NCBI RefSeq assembly: GCF_030272615.1
Contig: NC_081415.1
Span: 513,139,034-513,203,033, forward strand
Source: Cryptomeria japonica
Taxonomy: Eukaryota > Streptophyta > Pinopsida > Cupressales > Cupressaceae
Length of the DNA: 64,000 nt
Direction of reading: 5' to 3'
Part shown: positions 33,947-45,352 of the stretch, one piece after another
Layout: every line of letters begins with the position of its first letter
Numbering within the stretch: position 1 is the first letter of the stretch
Notes under the pieces: generated by a model
What the model was told of the DNA's origin: nothing
What the model saw: the letters and a program-made list of their open reading frames with translations, nothing else
Database searches by the model: none
Translations under genes and position numbers: made by a program

Positions 33947-35128
33947 TGCATATTTTCCTGTGAACGAAATTGCATATTTTTCATTCACAAGTTTCAAATT
34001 TCTGCAAACTTAGTGGTTAAATCATTAAAAACCCTAGTTTTTAAAATTAAAATTGAACTTGTGATTTGTAAAATTTGCTTGTGGTTATCTTAGATCTGAA
34101 AAATTGTTTTGTTTGTCAAATTCAATCTCCTCGTTATCTTGTTCAATTTGCAAATAAAATTTACAAAATTTAAGAGGCTACTTGTTAAAGCCCTAATTTT
34201 AAAAAATAATCTTGAACCTATGCAAAAATTGGATTTCAATTTCATTTTCAAATTACTGTTTGTTCTAAAAAAAAAATTCAATCCTACAATTCAAAATTTC
34301 AATTTCCCCCATATTCCCCAAAATTCAAATTTTAAAATTAAGTGGTTATGTCATAAAACCCTAATTTTCAAATTTAATTGGATTTTATGTGAATTTTAAA
34401 TCAATTTCATCTCAAATCAGATTTCTAAACATTTTCCAAGGTGTCTCTATCTATTATGTTTGACCTTTTTCAAAATTACAATTCAATTCCTCTTTCTCTT
34501 CAAAACCCTAATAGGCTCCTATTTTCACATTTGCCCCTTCATTTTGCCCATCTAGAGATCATAAAATTCACCATTTTTGGGGGGTTAGCTTTAACATCAT
34601 CATAATATCTATCCTTGAAAATTTTGGTAAAAGTTGGTTGGGCCATGTGCGTTCCCGCCACAATCCTCGGCTTTTTTCTCGAAATTTTGGGAGACTATTA
34701 TGAGAGTATTTACTAGCAAAAATATGGAAGATTGGTTAGTTTTATCAATTTTTGATCCCTCTAGAATCAGAAATACCTCCAAAATTCAACATTTCAACTT
34801 TCAAGAAATTTTTAAAATTAAGAGGTTAATTATAGTCTGCCCTGATTTTAAAAATTTTGATTTTAAAATTAAGTGGTCTCTATTTTGAAATTCCAATTTC
34901 TTTTCATTTTTGGAAATTGTGTCATCCTCTTCCCCCAACAAAGTTCAAATTGTGTAATCATTATTTTCTTAAATTTTGCATTACTCAATTTTGTAAGATT
35001 TGTTCCACAATTCAAAATTCAAATTTTCCCTCTAGTGCATGAGTTTTACCACTATTAGTCCTACCTATCCTATCCCCATTAGATGAAGCATTAGAATTGA
35101 GGCTTCCCAAGGTTTAATAATTGAGGAA

Positions 35129-36999
35129 ATGGAACCTAATCTGGGTCACTTCTTTAATAAGGAGCATGCTTCCCATCCTAATCATGTTCCTATTCACCCC
35201 ACTGAGGGATCCCGTGATGAAGAAGAAGCTTTAACTAGGGTTTCTTTAGATCAACTTTCCACATTGGACAATCAATTTGATAACTTTCAACAATGGATGT
35301 CCCAAGAATACCCTAATAGCGAAGCTCTTCCATTAATTGAAGGTCTGAAATGCATGATTCAAAGTGATAAGAATGGAATTGATATATTGTGTGGCATTGC
35401 AAATATTGTTGATTCTAATGTCATGCCTATCAAGAGTTGTGCTAAAACCCTAGGTTAATCACAACCCTCAACACAAGTCAATTCTTCCATTCCTTTGACT
35501 ACTCTTATGACTAGTATTTGTACTTTCACATCTAACATCATGGCTACTTCAACTCAAAATGTCATTCGTACAACCATAGGTCATGTGGGAAATCCTTCTT
35601 CTTCATTTAATTCTCCATCATTACCTATGTTTTCCATGAATATTCCTACTATTCCTCAACCAATCAGTGTGACACAAGGGGGAAATTTCGTCAACACCTT
35701 TATTCCTCCTTTAAGTGTCCCTTTTCCTACACAATCATAACCTATCCCTACTTATCATAATGTCCTACCACCTTATTCTTACTCCATCCATTCTTTCAAT
35801 AACATCACACCACTTTCTCAATCACCTATGTCTAACATCAATTCTTCTACCAAAGTGACTATTAACAATCTTGCTCAAACCATGTCTTCCTTACAACAAC
35901 AAATTGCTTCCATGAGTCAATCCAAGTTTAGTGTGCCAACCTTTGATGTTTGGAGCCCACCTTCTCTTCATATTGTTATATTCATGCCACCTAAGCATGT
36001 GGAGATCCTTCAATTTGAACTCTATAATGGAAAAAGTGATCCTCTTATGCATGTCAAAACATTTCAAATCTTGTGTACTAATTTTCTTATGATCAAAGAT
36101 TGCTTGCAAAACTATTTACAAGAACACTAAGAGATAAGGCTTTACAATGGTATTGCTCTCTACCTTCTTATTCTATCAGCTCCTTTCAACAACTAGCAAA
36201 TGCTTTCATCCAACAATTTGAAAACAACATTGGTCCTAAAATCACTTTGAGTGATTTAATGCATTGTAAACAAGGTGTTAAAGCAAAAATGACTAATTTC
36301 ATTGGTAGACATAAGCATTTGTGTGCTCAAATTTCTTTTCATGTACCTGATAATGATATTCAAAGAATTTTCATTTCTAATTTACAAAAAGATATCAGGG
36401 AAAATCTTCTTTTGTCTAAGTTTACTTCCTTTCCGCAATTGTGTGCAACACTCCATAATTATCAACTGGCTATAAGTCAAATGGAGCAATCCACTCCTAT
36501 GGCTCCGAGTGATAAGGGGGAGAGTGTTCAACAACTATTTATGAAGTTCAAACCAATCAAGTTTAATGATCCAATCAACAACAACCATGTGAATGCTAGA
36601 ACAGGTGTGCCTTCTATTTCTAAATTTTTCCAAAGAGAAAGACAGTTTACCCCTTTGAATGAATCTTTACATAGTATTATGTCTTAGTTGTTGGACATAA
36701 ATATTATCAAACTTCCTCCTATAGAACAAATTGATCCTTCTAAACTTGCATCCCCTTATTTTGCTAACAATTCCTTTTGTCAATTTCATCGTCAACCTGG
36801 CCATGATACTGAGAGGTGTTCCACATTGAATAATAACATTCAAGACTTGATTGATAATAATACTATATATGTGGTAGGTGTGAATGATAAAGGGCATAAA
36901 TCAGTTACTCCTCCTAGTCAAAAAATTAAGATTTTCATTGATCCCTTACCATCTCTTACCTCTAACGTTATTGAGATTGTGCCTAATTCTCTCTTATGA
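35129..36999 (+). pseudogene. Element F: gag (Tat/Ogre type)
   Basis: Gag is spread over several frames. The N-terminal acidic part (35129-35458) begins MEPNLGHFFNKEHASHPN. A Ser/Thr/Pro-rich part (35495-35740) follows. The core at 35828-36687 includes FELYNGKSDPLMHVKTFQ, LFTRTLRDKALQWYCSLP, FQQLANAFIQQFENN and LSDLMHCKQGVKAKMTNFI, which match the Tat/Ogre gag family. The nucleocapsid-like motif at about 36775-36820 is FCQFHRQPGHDTERC (C-x2-H-x4-H-x4-C). Frameshifts occur near 36110 and at 36687. Confidence 0.87.
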
Positions 37000-37012
37000 A
37001 TAATTCACTTCT

Positions 37013-37543
37013 ATGGCTCTAAACGTGGTTAATAGGGTAGAAACACAAGATTTGCCTAAGGATCCTTGTATTACATTTGGCCCTAGTGAGACCATTAGAG
37101 AAACCGATGGCCCTTTATACATAGTTGGGAAGGTTAAGGATATATGTTGTCATGGTGCCCTGATTGATCCCTCTTGCATGGTTAATGTCATAACTAAAGA
37201 GTATCTTTTCTCTTTACGATTTCATAAACCAATTTATGATGATTCTAATGTGGTTGTGAAGTTATTTGATGGCTTCTCTTGTCCTACCATTGGCTCTATC
37301 ACCCTTCCTATTGATGTTGATACTAAATCCATGGATGTTGACTTTTTTACCATACCTTCTTCTGTGCAATTCCGTGTGAAGTTGGGCTATCCTTGGCTAT
37401 CTTCCATTAAGGCTATTGCTTCTCCAATCCACAAGTGTTTGAAATTTCCTCAAAATGGTGAAATCATAATCGTGAACCATAGCTTATTTTGTCCATATGA
37501 AATATGCCTCGGTGTTCCTAATGATTTCTTTTGGCCTAAATAG
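37013..37543 (+). pseudogene. Element F: retropepsin-like protease
   Basis: An open frame of 176 codons carries a Tat-type protease domain: GPLYIVGKVKDICCHGALID, then VVVKLFDGFSCPTIGSITLP and VKLGYPWLSSIKAIASPIH. The active site that should read D-T/S-G is DPS (GALIDPSCMVNVI), so catalysis is unlikely. It is one of the few stretches in the window without internal stops. It lies directly after the zinc knuckle and ends in FFWPK before a proline-rich tail. Confidence 0.82.
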
Positions 37544-37561
37544 TTTCAATCTCTTCCATCA

Positions 37562-38463
37562 ATGAGCGATGCTCCTTTTAAATATTATAAAAAATGGAAG
37601 AACGATATGATTTTATCTTTAAGTCAACCTAGATCTCCAACACTTGGTATTCCTATTATTCTTCAAGATAAGGTTCTTCCCCTCATGGATATAACTAATC
37701 TCCCTCCTAAGGAAGATTATCCACCTACCCCTATGGATGTGACTTTACCTTCTCTTAAGGAGAACACCAATATTTTTCCTAAGGTTATACCTCCTCCTCA
37801 TGATGGAGCTGGTCTCCTTTCTACACCTAATATTCCTCTTTTCTATGGCTCAGTTCCATCTCCTTCCTCTTATTGAGAGAATAGGCCTACTTCTCCTATT
37901 TCTCAACCAAAAATACCTCAACCTAAACCTTCAACTATGAAGGAGAGAAACGTTCCTATTTTTCCAGATGTTCCTCCTCCTTCTCAACCTTCCACTAAGA
38001 CTCGGCGGAATCGTTGTGTGAGAGAATGCCAATGAAGATGCCATGTCATGCTCATGAAGCTATCCCTCTAAAATCTCAATCTCCTCAGGCTCCAACAGTT
38101 GAAATGATTCCCTTTTCTCCTAAGCAATATGTTCAACCTACATCTCCAAATCATAAGTTGTATAAAACATGTGATGGTTTTACTGCTATTCGTGTTCTTT
38201 CTCCTCTTTCTCTAAACTTTAATGAAGAAATGAGTGAAAATGTTATTCATAATGGCAATACAACTCCTAATGTTTTTGATAGTGAGTATGAATATGTTGA
38301 CATAGACAAGCATTTATCAGATGAGTTTTCACAAACCCTAATCCTAGCTCCTAGAATCAAACAACATGACATACAACATGAGAATAGTCCTTGTTTGGAT
38401 CTTGTGATATCTCCATCTATTATGCTCGAGCTTTCTCCTCTGGCATGTTGCTCGCCTTCCTGA
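37562..38463 (+). pseudogene. Element F: proline-rich tail after protease
   Basis: Two open stretches (37562-37876 and 38014-38463) encode a low-complexity protein rich in Pro, Ser and Lys. It begins MSDAPFKYYKKWKNDMILSL and includes repeated PPxxxYPPTP-like and PPPHDG runs. In complete relatives RT would follow. Here the sequence passes into a 3' UTR (38465-39242). The start MSDAPFKYYKKWKND is probably the linker after protease. I assign no function. Confidence 0.6.
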
Positions 38464-38464
38464 A

Positions 38465-39242
38465 ATAGTGATCAGTAAGATTGGAAGGTGGATTTTGTGC
38501 TAGATTAGCAATATAAGTACTACAGATCTTTCTCCCTCTCCTCTCTTTCTCTTTTGTGGTCATTCTTCTATATGTTCCCTTAATATTTACTTAGGGATGA
38601 TGGAAAGAATTTGAGATCTTTTATTGGTCTCTTTCATGTTGACTCAAAAGAAATCCCCTCTTCCCTTTCTTCTTAGGTAGTGTCCTAATTATTTGAGGAA
38701 TGAAGATTATTATATGCATATACATACATGATATACATGAGTTATCATACAACATACTGACCCTGAGGAAAGCGACACTACCTTGTGTTTTGTGTTCACT
38801 ATCCTTGGATTTATTCCTCAATTTGGGACTAAATCATTGTGATAATGTGCTACTTCCTTCTCTCTCTTGGGTGTATCCTACCTTAAAACAATCACTCCCG
38901 ATAAGGCATGTGCAATTTCTTTAACGTGGGGGCATACACTCCGCTCATACTTTCCTTCTTGTGATACTTATAATTCCTTAGTGAGATTTATTTTGCTTTG
39001 TAATCTTTAGTATCCTTTCTTTCATGACTCGTAGTGAAGGGAACTTTGCTACTTGCATTCATGGTTTTTCCCTTCTTAATCTTCCCTTTTACTTTGTCAA
39101 TCAAAGTCGTAATATCCTAAGTCCACTTGAGGATAGGTGCATCTTCCCTCCTTGACATGGTAAAAGTCTTTCAATCTTGTTTCTTTTAACTTTACCGACC
39201 GTATTGGTGTACACTTATACTCCCACTATAGTGGGGGCTAAA
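38465..39242 (+). other. Element F: 3' UTR, palindrome and PPT
   Basis: This is non-coding, AT- and pyrimidine-rich sequence leading to CCCACTATAGTGGG (39222-39235). That palindrome overlaps the purine run AGTGGGGGCTAAA immediately before the 3' LTR start TGTAGTGTC at 39243. Confidence 0.75.
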
Positions 39243-40502
39243 TGTAGTGTCATAAAATTATGACCCTAGAAATTTTCAACTTCATTAGGGTCCTCACACA
39301 TGTGAGTTCAAATCCTCTAGCATGATCGGAGATCGAAGATTGATCAATACTCAGAAATAGATTCTTCCTTGGCCTCTGTATCACTTTGTCTACGCTTTGC
39401 ATTGTCCCCCGTTGGACAGGGGCATGGTGCCACTATCCCCCCTTAGATAGGGGTGTGGTGCCCTTGTCCTCTCAGGACAGGGAAATGACACACTTTTCCT
39501 CCTAGGACAGGGGCATGGCGCCCCTATCCCTACCCTATTTCGGGGCAGGACCCTTCCTAGGGTTGCATTGCCAGTTGTGCATCGGGCCAGAAACTCTCCC
39601 GATGTCAACCCATGATGAAAATAAAATCCACTAACATGTATTTAAGGGGCATTTGTCCTCTCATTTGCATAAGTTCAATAGGTTGGATGAGTGGGAAATT
39701 CACAAGAGATTAGGAATTCAAGAGGATTCAAGCATTCTTTTCCAGCATTGAGCATTCTCAAGTCTCCCTTCAAGGCTAGGTGTTGCATTCATGTCAAGGA
39801 TTCAATCATTTAAGAGGATATTGATTTCAACATTCAATTCCACACAAGCATTTTTATCAACATTACTACTATAAACTCCCTTGAGGTGATTTACAATTCA
39901 GTCTTTCATTTACAACTACTTGCAGGTACTTTCTTTCATTACTTAGTTAATTCCAAAACTAGGGTTTGACCTAAAGGCAAACCCCCAATCCCAACCCACT
40001 TTCTCCTCTTTTCTTTGTGTAGGTTGTAGGAGCACAACTTTACTTTCGGATTTGGGTTTCATTTGCAGTGGGAAAAATACTGTCTTCATTTAGCGGATTT
40101 TTCAGAGGACCGTGTACATTCCCGCCATGGTTTAGGCAACTTTTCCTCAAATTCGCAGGGCGACTTTGTCTCGACATATTACTGCCATATCTAGGTCAAC
40201 AACTTTATCCCATATTCTGATCTTAAGTTATAATAAATTTTTTTTCACTTTTGCACTACATAATTCAATCAATTCATTTCTATTTCAAACAAGGAAGAGG
40301 GGATCAACTTAACATTCCCAATTCATTCAGAATTCAATCTACCATGTGGAGAGATTGAATCTAGTGAATTATCCTCTTGTCTTTCTAATGTAACATGGTG
40401 AAAAGTATTTGAAGTATAATCAATAGTGAAACTCTCATCTCTCTTTGAGAGAAAGGGTAGTTTTCCTCTTGATCTATCATTCACCATTTTTCTACCACTA
40501 CA
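39243..40502 (+). repeat. Element F: 3' LTR
   Basis: This 1260-bp intact LTR runs from TGTAGTGTCATAAAATTATG to CTACCACTACA. Between 39402 and 39545 it contains about four copies of a 35-40 bp repeat centred on GGACAGGGGCATGGTGCCCxTxTCC. It also preserves the uninterrupted target site of Copia K near 40304. Confidence 0.93.
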
Positions 40503-40507
40503 AGACC

Positions 40508-41922
40508 TTTAAGGACCGATTTTGCATTTCTAAACATCTTGAAATCAGTTGTAACTTTGAGATTCACTCTAATATCATCATATCTAATGTCCCTAAAAAT
40601 TTGGTGAAATTTTGGTCGGACCGGGTGCACTTTGCACTTGGTCCCTAACATTATTCCCAAAATTTTAGGAGCATAATTTAATGATATTATAATGCTTAAC
40701 CCCAATAAATTAGCAGGATATTCAAATCCTAGGTCAGCCTAAAGATGAAATTAAGATCTAGGGTTTCATACATAAGCTCTCTTTCTTCATATGAAGGCAA
40801 CTAAGATCTAATCAAATCTAGGAAAAAGCTTTTGGAGTGAGCACAAGGAGCCTTCTATGTAGTTAAAGAGAAGATTATGTAGAGTCTTCAATAACATTCA
40901 ACAACATTCATCAAGAATTCATCAAGTATTTGTCAAGCATTCATCATCAATTAGGATCCTTGAAGACATTGAAGAATAGTAGTAGATCACCGACTAATGA
41001 TTGGATTGCACCCCTCCCTTAGGGGTTGGTGTCATGATTTCATGTTGTTTTCATATCTTTGCATGGGCTTCATTACATCAATTTGCATATTTACATTTAT
41101 TCTTTAGATTAGTTTGCATCATTGATTTAGAGCATTCACTTTGTCAATTACAAGCATTTAAGGCTTACTCTTTAGGGTTGCTCTAGATTGTTTGCATTCA
41201 TTTTAGGGTCTTGCACACACACAAGATTCCTGCACACACTATTTTACTATACAAAATGGTAATTTATTAAGGTGGAAATCAACAAAATAGGGGTTTGACT
41301 AAGGCAAAACCCTCTCTTTTTCAATTTCATGTGCAAGTACAGGTACCCAGAAGGCTTCCCAGATTAGCAAAAGACACAAGGACATTCCTAAGGCCTCAGA
41401 CTACCCCAAATCCATTAAGGATAGGGGCATGGTGCCCTATTCCTACCTAGGATAGGTGTGTGGCATCCTAGTCCCCCTCAATTTCAGTGATTTTTGATAG
41501 GGTGGAATCTCAAGATCTTGGGATTGTAGTCCTTCAATTGCAGCTCTCTATCAAAACATTAGGGACAGGGGCATGGCACCCTAGTCCTAGTCAGTTTGGC
41601 TCATCTTTTTACATCAAGTACACATCCAAACTCTCTCCCCTTCTCTTCTTTTAGTATCTCACTTTTGAAGATCAATAAGTTTCTGTAATTTTAGTTCATA
41701 TATGCTTCATTATTCCTCTCCTAGTCTAGTTGATCAATCCTTCACATCTTATCTTCATAAAAAAAAAGAGGAATAGAAACCCTAAGAGATAATTATTGGC
41801 TCTCTTTCTCATAAGAAGTAGCCAAATTGAACTAGATCTCCCTAGGCTCATTCATATTCCCAATGTGTTGGCTAAGGTGGGATTAGGTCCTAGTTACCTA
41901 GTGTCACTTTTCCAACTCCACA
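40508..41922 (+). repeat. Element A: 3' LTR, right part
   Basis: After element F and its AGACC duplicate, the LTR resumes TTTAAGGACCGATTTTGC and runs to ...CAACTCCACA. It aligns with 22045-23181 and with 58512-59826. The final 350 bp (41570-41922) are those missing from the truncated A 5' LTR. The outside flank is CATAT. Confidence 0.9.
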
Positions 41923-41927
41923 CATAT

Positions 41928-42540
41928 TTCAACTAGGAGATAAAGATACAATGTTCCTTCTGCCATATCTCCAAGCCAAGACAATACTGAAGTAGCCCCA
42001 AATTTTTCATGTTGAAGGATTGCCTGAGATCATGCTTGACAATATCAATGACGTTGTTGGTGCTTCCCATGACCATAAGATAATCTACATACAATAAAAG
42101 TATGACAATATTTGTTTCAACCTTTTTGATATCACATACAACTTGGATGGTTTTGAGCTTTGTATTGGGTGAAAAGGTCTCTACATAATCAATGCCTTCC
42201 TATTGAGCATATCCCTTTGCAACAAGACATACCTTGTATTTGATTTTGAAAACCCATTTGTATCCTATAGGTTTCTTTCCTATAGGGAGATCGACAAGCT
42301 TCCATTTGTAATTTTCATCAGAGATTCATACTCAGCATCCATAGCATTCTTCTAGTGTGGCTGACTAAGAGCCTCACAAAATATTGCAGGTTCAGTATTA
42401 CTCAGAACCAAACTCGTCAATGATAAATTCACCTCATTTCTTTTCTTACTACATTTCCTTACTCCTATGTAGATATTAGGAAGTGTGCTTAGTGGGAATC
42501 TCTTATAGTAGTTTTGGCCTTTTTCTAAAATGGACAATGC
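41928..42540 (-). pseudogene. Copia element G: reverse transcriptase
   Basis: On the minus strand this is the upstream part of the RT that resumes at 21786. Visible in order are FCEALSQPH and NAMDAEYESLMK, KYKVCLVAKGYAQ, EGIDYVETFSPNTKLKTIQV, and the catalytic region LLLYVDYLMVMG, where the second Asp of YVDD is Tyr. FNMKNLGLLQYCLGLEIW then leads to the insertion point of A. Multiple stops are present. Confidence 0.88.
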
Positions 42541-43600
42541 TACTGTTCTAAAGAACGAGTCAAAAATTTAGCAAGATCAATAAACAATTCTTTGTGTAGA
42601 TCACCTTCATTTACATGGGAATAACAATTCTCAATCACATCATCAGACTGTGAGAGAAGTCTATGGGAGGAGAATGGATTGGTGCTATGCAGTAGAGAGT
42701 AAAAATATGTCTCATCACAAATAGCATCTCTTCTCTCATAAATATCACATATCTCGAGATTCATGAGATGATAAGATTTGGAAGTCAAACTATAACCTAG
42801 AAAGATGCATGGGATTGTCTTCGAATCAATTTTCTTCCTCTTGTGAGCTAGGAAGTGCATATATGAGTACAACAAAATACTTGAAGATGAGAAATAGATG
42901 GTTTGCGACCACTCCATACCTCTTCTAGTGTCTTGTCTTTTAATATCTTTATAGGAGATTGATTGAGCAGGTACACAGTTGTATGGACTACTTCTATCCA
43001 AAAAAGATCCTCCAACTTCATTGTAGAAATCATGGATCGATCTCTCTGCATAAAAGGTTGATTGTGTTTTTCTACATCAATATTATGCTGAGTTGTATAG
43101 GGAGCATTCAGATGTTTTTTGATACCATCAGACTTCAAGAACTCCACAAAATCCATAGAAATGAATCCACCTCCTCGATAAAAACAAAGGACAAGAGGCT
43201 TTCTATATTCTCAGACAACTTGATGATATAAATCTTGAAAATGGGATAAAGCTTCAATCTTCATCGAAAGAAAATAAACGCAAGCCTTGTGAGAAAAGTC
43301 ATCCACAAACAACTAAAAAATATTTGCATCCTTGAAAGGAGGTAGATAATGAGCCGTAAAGATTAGTATGAACAACTGCAAGATGTTCTATGGCATGATA
43401 GGTGTTGGAATTGAATGGAGCTTGATGTTGTTTGCCTGCAAGACAGTTAGAACAAACTAGCAAAGAAGAAGGAATATGAGGAAGACTTATTACTTGAGAG
43501 AAGTGCATTCTATCATAGAAGTACAAAGAGAAACCTCAAAGGAGGAAATAACATCAAGGTCAAAAAGGTGACCCTTGTTAAAACCTCTAGGATTAACCTT
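42541..43600 (-). pseudogene. Copia element G: integrase
   Basis: The minus-strand frames contain the zinc region ending CSNCLAGKQHQAPF (about 43420-43460). VVHTNLYGSLSTSF follows, where the first catalytic Asp is Asn as in element K. Next come GIKKHLNAPYTTQHNIDVEK (the Glu block) and QPFMQRDRSMISTMK. The C-terminal part is AHKRKKIDSKTIPCIFLGYS and KSYHLMNLE. Frames change near 42850-43000 and 43200. The order integrase then RT confirms Copia. Confidence 0.88.
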
Positions 43601-43639
43601 TCCATCTCAAGAAATGAGACAGGATTTGACACTATCTTG

Positions 43640-43905
43640 GACCTAAAACTCTGCCTTAATTTGTTGATTCAAAAGATGATAGATAGACAAGAGATTAGAA
43701 GTCAAACCTAGAACATAGAGTACATCAGTGAGAGAAAAACTTCTTGTTCCAAGAGAAATGGTGACAATACCAATGCCTTCAACAACATATTCCTTATGAT
43801 TAGCTATCTGTATGAGATCACCAGTAGGTTGTCTAGTTAGAAAATGAAAGAATTCTTTGTTTCCAGTCATATGTTTGTTGGCACCAAATTAAATCAACCC
43901 AAGTT
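43640..43905 (-). pseudogene. Copia element G: protease region
   Basis: The minus-strand text LIxFGANKHMTGNKEFFHFL corresponds to the Copia protease active-site loop, with the usual D-S-G damaged. EGIGIVTISLGTRSFSLTDV and LYVLGLTSNLLSIYHL follow, typical of the protease to pre-integrase join. It lies between gag and integrase of the same element. Confidence 0.82.
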
Positions 43906-43929
43906 CCCTTGATGAGGGAGTGGTTTGGG

Positions 43930-44899
43930 AGACTAGGACTAAGTTATAATTAACACCACAATTTGTCGAAGTAGGTGTATCCTCATTAGATGCCTCATTT
44001 TGTTGTGTAGCAACATGTCCTCTTTATTGCGTATGACAAGGACATCCTCTTGGTTGTTAAGAATGACTTCAACTGAATGGACCTTCTTTACTAGAAGTTC
44101 CTTGTGTAAGGATATTGTACCAAAAATAATTGGTATCATGCATCTTAGTATGACAAATATGACACCAATGATTCCCTTTGAAAGGTTATTGCAAATGTCC
44201 TCTGGAAGGCTGTTGCAACTGTGAAAATTGCTTTTGAGAAGGTGGTTGCTTCTGTGAGGTTCCCTTTCAAATATTCTTTCCTTGTTCTTGTTAAGAGACT
44301 AGAGATTTCTCTCTAGAATCATCTTGTAAAGATTGAATGGCCTCTTCTGTTGAAGCAAATTCACCAATTCCTCAAAAGATGATTTATGTTTGGTGATATT
44401 CAGAGTCATGACAAATGTCCCAAATTGTGAAGGAAGGTATTGAAAGGTGATCAAAACAAGAAATTTGTCTTTTACTTTCTCAACAAGGGAAATAATTTTT
44501 GCTCAAAGAGTAGACACACAATACAAGAAGCTCTCAAATTTCTCACCTTCTTGCATACTAAGTGTATGAGTCCTAGACTAAAGAGGGATGATATTAGTCT
44601 GATTCTTTTCCTTGTAGTTAATGGAAAGTGCATCCCAATTTGCCTTTGATGTTGTGGCGTCTCAAACATACTATTGAACTTCATCTATGATGCTAAGTGT
44701 TAGCAAAATCAAGGATTTGGTATCAACCTTGTCAAACTTCTTATGCTCATCAACATCATTGGGACATGTGATGGCCGCAAAAATAATCTCCCATGATTCT
44801 TCCAATTGATGAATCATGCACATTTTATTCCTCTATGGAACATAATTGGATCCCTTAAAAAGTTGTCCATCTAAATGTAGAATCTTTGCAGCAGACATG
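43930..44899 (-). pseudogene. Copia element G: gag
   Basis: The minus-strand ATG at 44899 begins MSAAKILHLDGQLFKGSNYV. IHQLEESWEIIFAAITCPND, KFDKVDTKSLILLTLSII and FGTFVMTLNITKHKSSFEEL follow in the gag core. A zinc knuckle WCHICHTKMHDTNYFW (about 44120-44165) has Phe in place of the final Cys. Several stops and frame changes occur. No PBS or 5' LTR is visible upstream (44900-45352), so the element looks 5'-truncated. Confidence 0.83.
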
Positions 44900-45352
44900 A
44901 TGAACACCAAAAACAAAATATATTTCACAATATAAGAGAATTTATATTAATAGTGTAATGTCATATACAATCTTATTGAGATAAATACATTCTTCTATGA
45001 ATAGTGAGAATGATTTAGGTGAACATGGTAGGAAAGTTCTATGAGATGGGGATGCTTATGAGGGAATTCCACCTCATCTTTAACATTAGCATCATAACCC
45101 TCTTCAATTTGCACATATATTTTTTGTGCTTGATAGCATACTTCGAAAGTGAAATATTCTAGAAGGTGATCCACTATTGTGAATCTCATCTCACAAAGAA
45201 AACAAAATCTACTACTATCTAGAACTGCATTTTGGGCACCATGATTACTAATAATGCTACTAGCATCATCAAGAAAATTTGACACTCAAAATAAAAACAA
45301 GTTGTCTCCTCTGCAACATACCAAATCAAGAAGCCAAACCTTCATTGGGTTA
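44900..45352. other. Flank between Copia G and solo LTR H; no gene recognised
   Basis: A 96-codon frame (44995-45285, minus) shows no motif I know. The right end (45302-45345) contains GTCTCCTCTGCAACATA, a motif that recurs right of the solo LTR at 54574-54840. The two flanks were therefore once contiguous. Confidence 0.5.

Larger units (their letters stand above)
25300..40502 (+). mobile_element. Element F: Tat/Ogre-like Gypsy element, gag-protease only, carrying Copia K
   Basis: F is inserted in the 3' LTR of A. The 5' end reads CGTAGTGTCATAAAATT and the 3' LTR start TGTAGTGTCATAAAATT. The end is ...CCACTACA, giving a 6-bp TGTAGT/ACTACA inverted terminus. The flanks CGACC (25295-25299) and AGACC (40503-40507) are a 4/5 target duplication, and the related A LTR at about 22041 shows the uninterrupted site. 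Without K the element is about 7.8 kb. The internal region carries gag, a protease and a proline-rich tail, but I see no RT, RNase H or integrase. Confidence 0.9.
21787..41922 (+). mobile_element. Element A: non-autonomous Tat/Ogre-like LTR retrotransposon (split host of F)
   Basis: A is bounded by LTRs starting TGTAGC/TATAGT (mutated TGTAGT) and ending CCACA. It is flanked by a perfect 5-bp target duplication, CATAT (21782-21786 and 41923-41927), inside Copia G. Its own length is about 4.9 kb once nested element F (25300-40502) is removed. The 5' LTR is fused to sequence downstream of the protease near 23181, so the PBS, gag and protease are gone. The remaining coding part is a G-patch-like segment. 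Its sequence closely matches element D at the right of the window. Confidence 0.9.

Noticed and set aside
44995-45285. A possible 5' LTR or PBS for Copia G
   Set aside because: No TGGTATCAGAGC-like site and no match to the 20206-21026 LTR was found upstream of the gag start.
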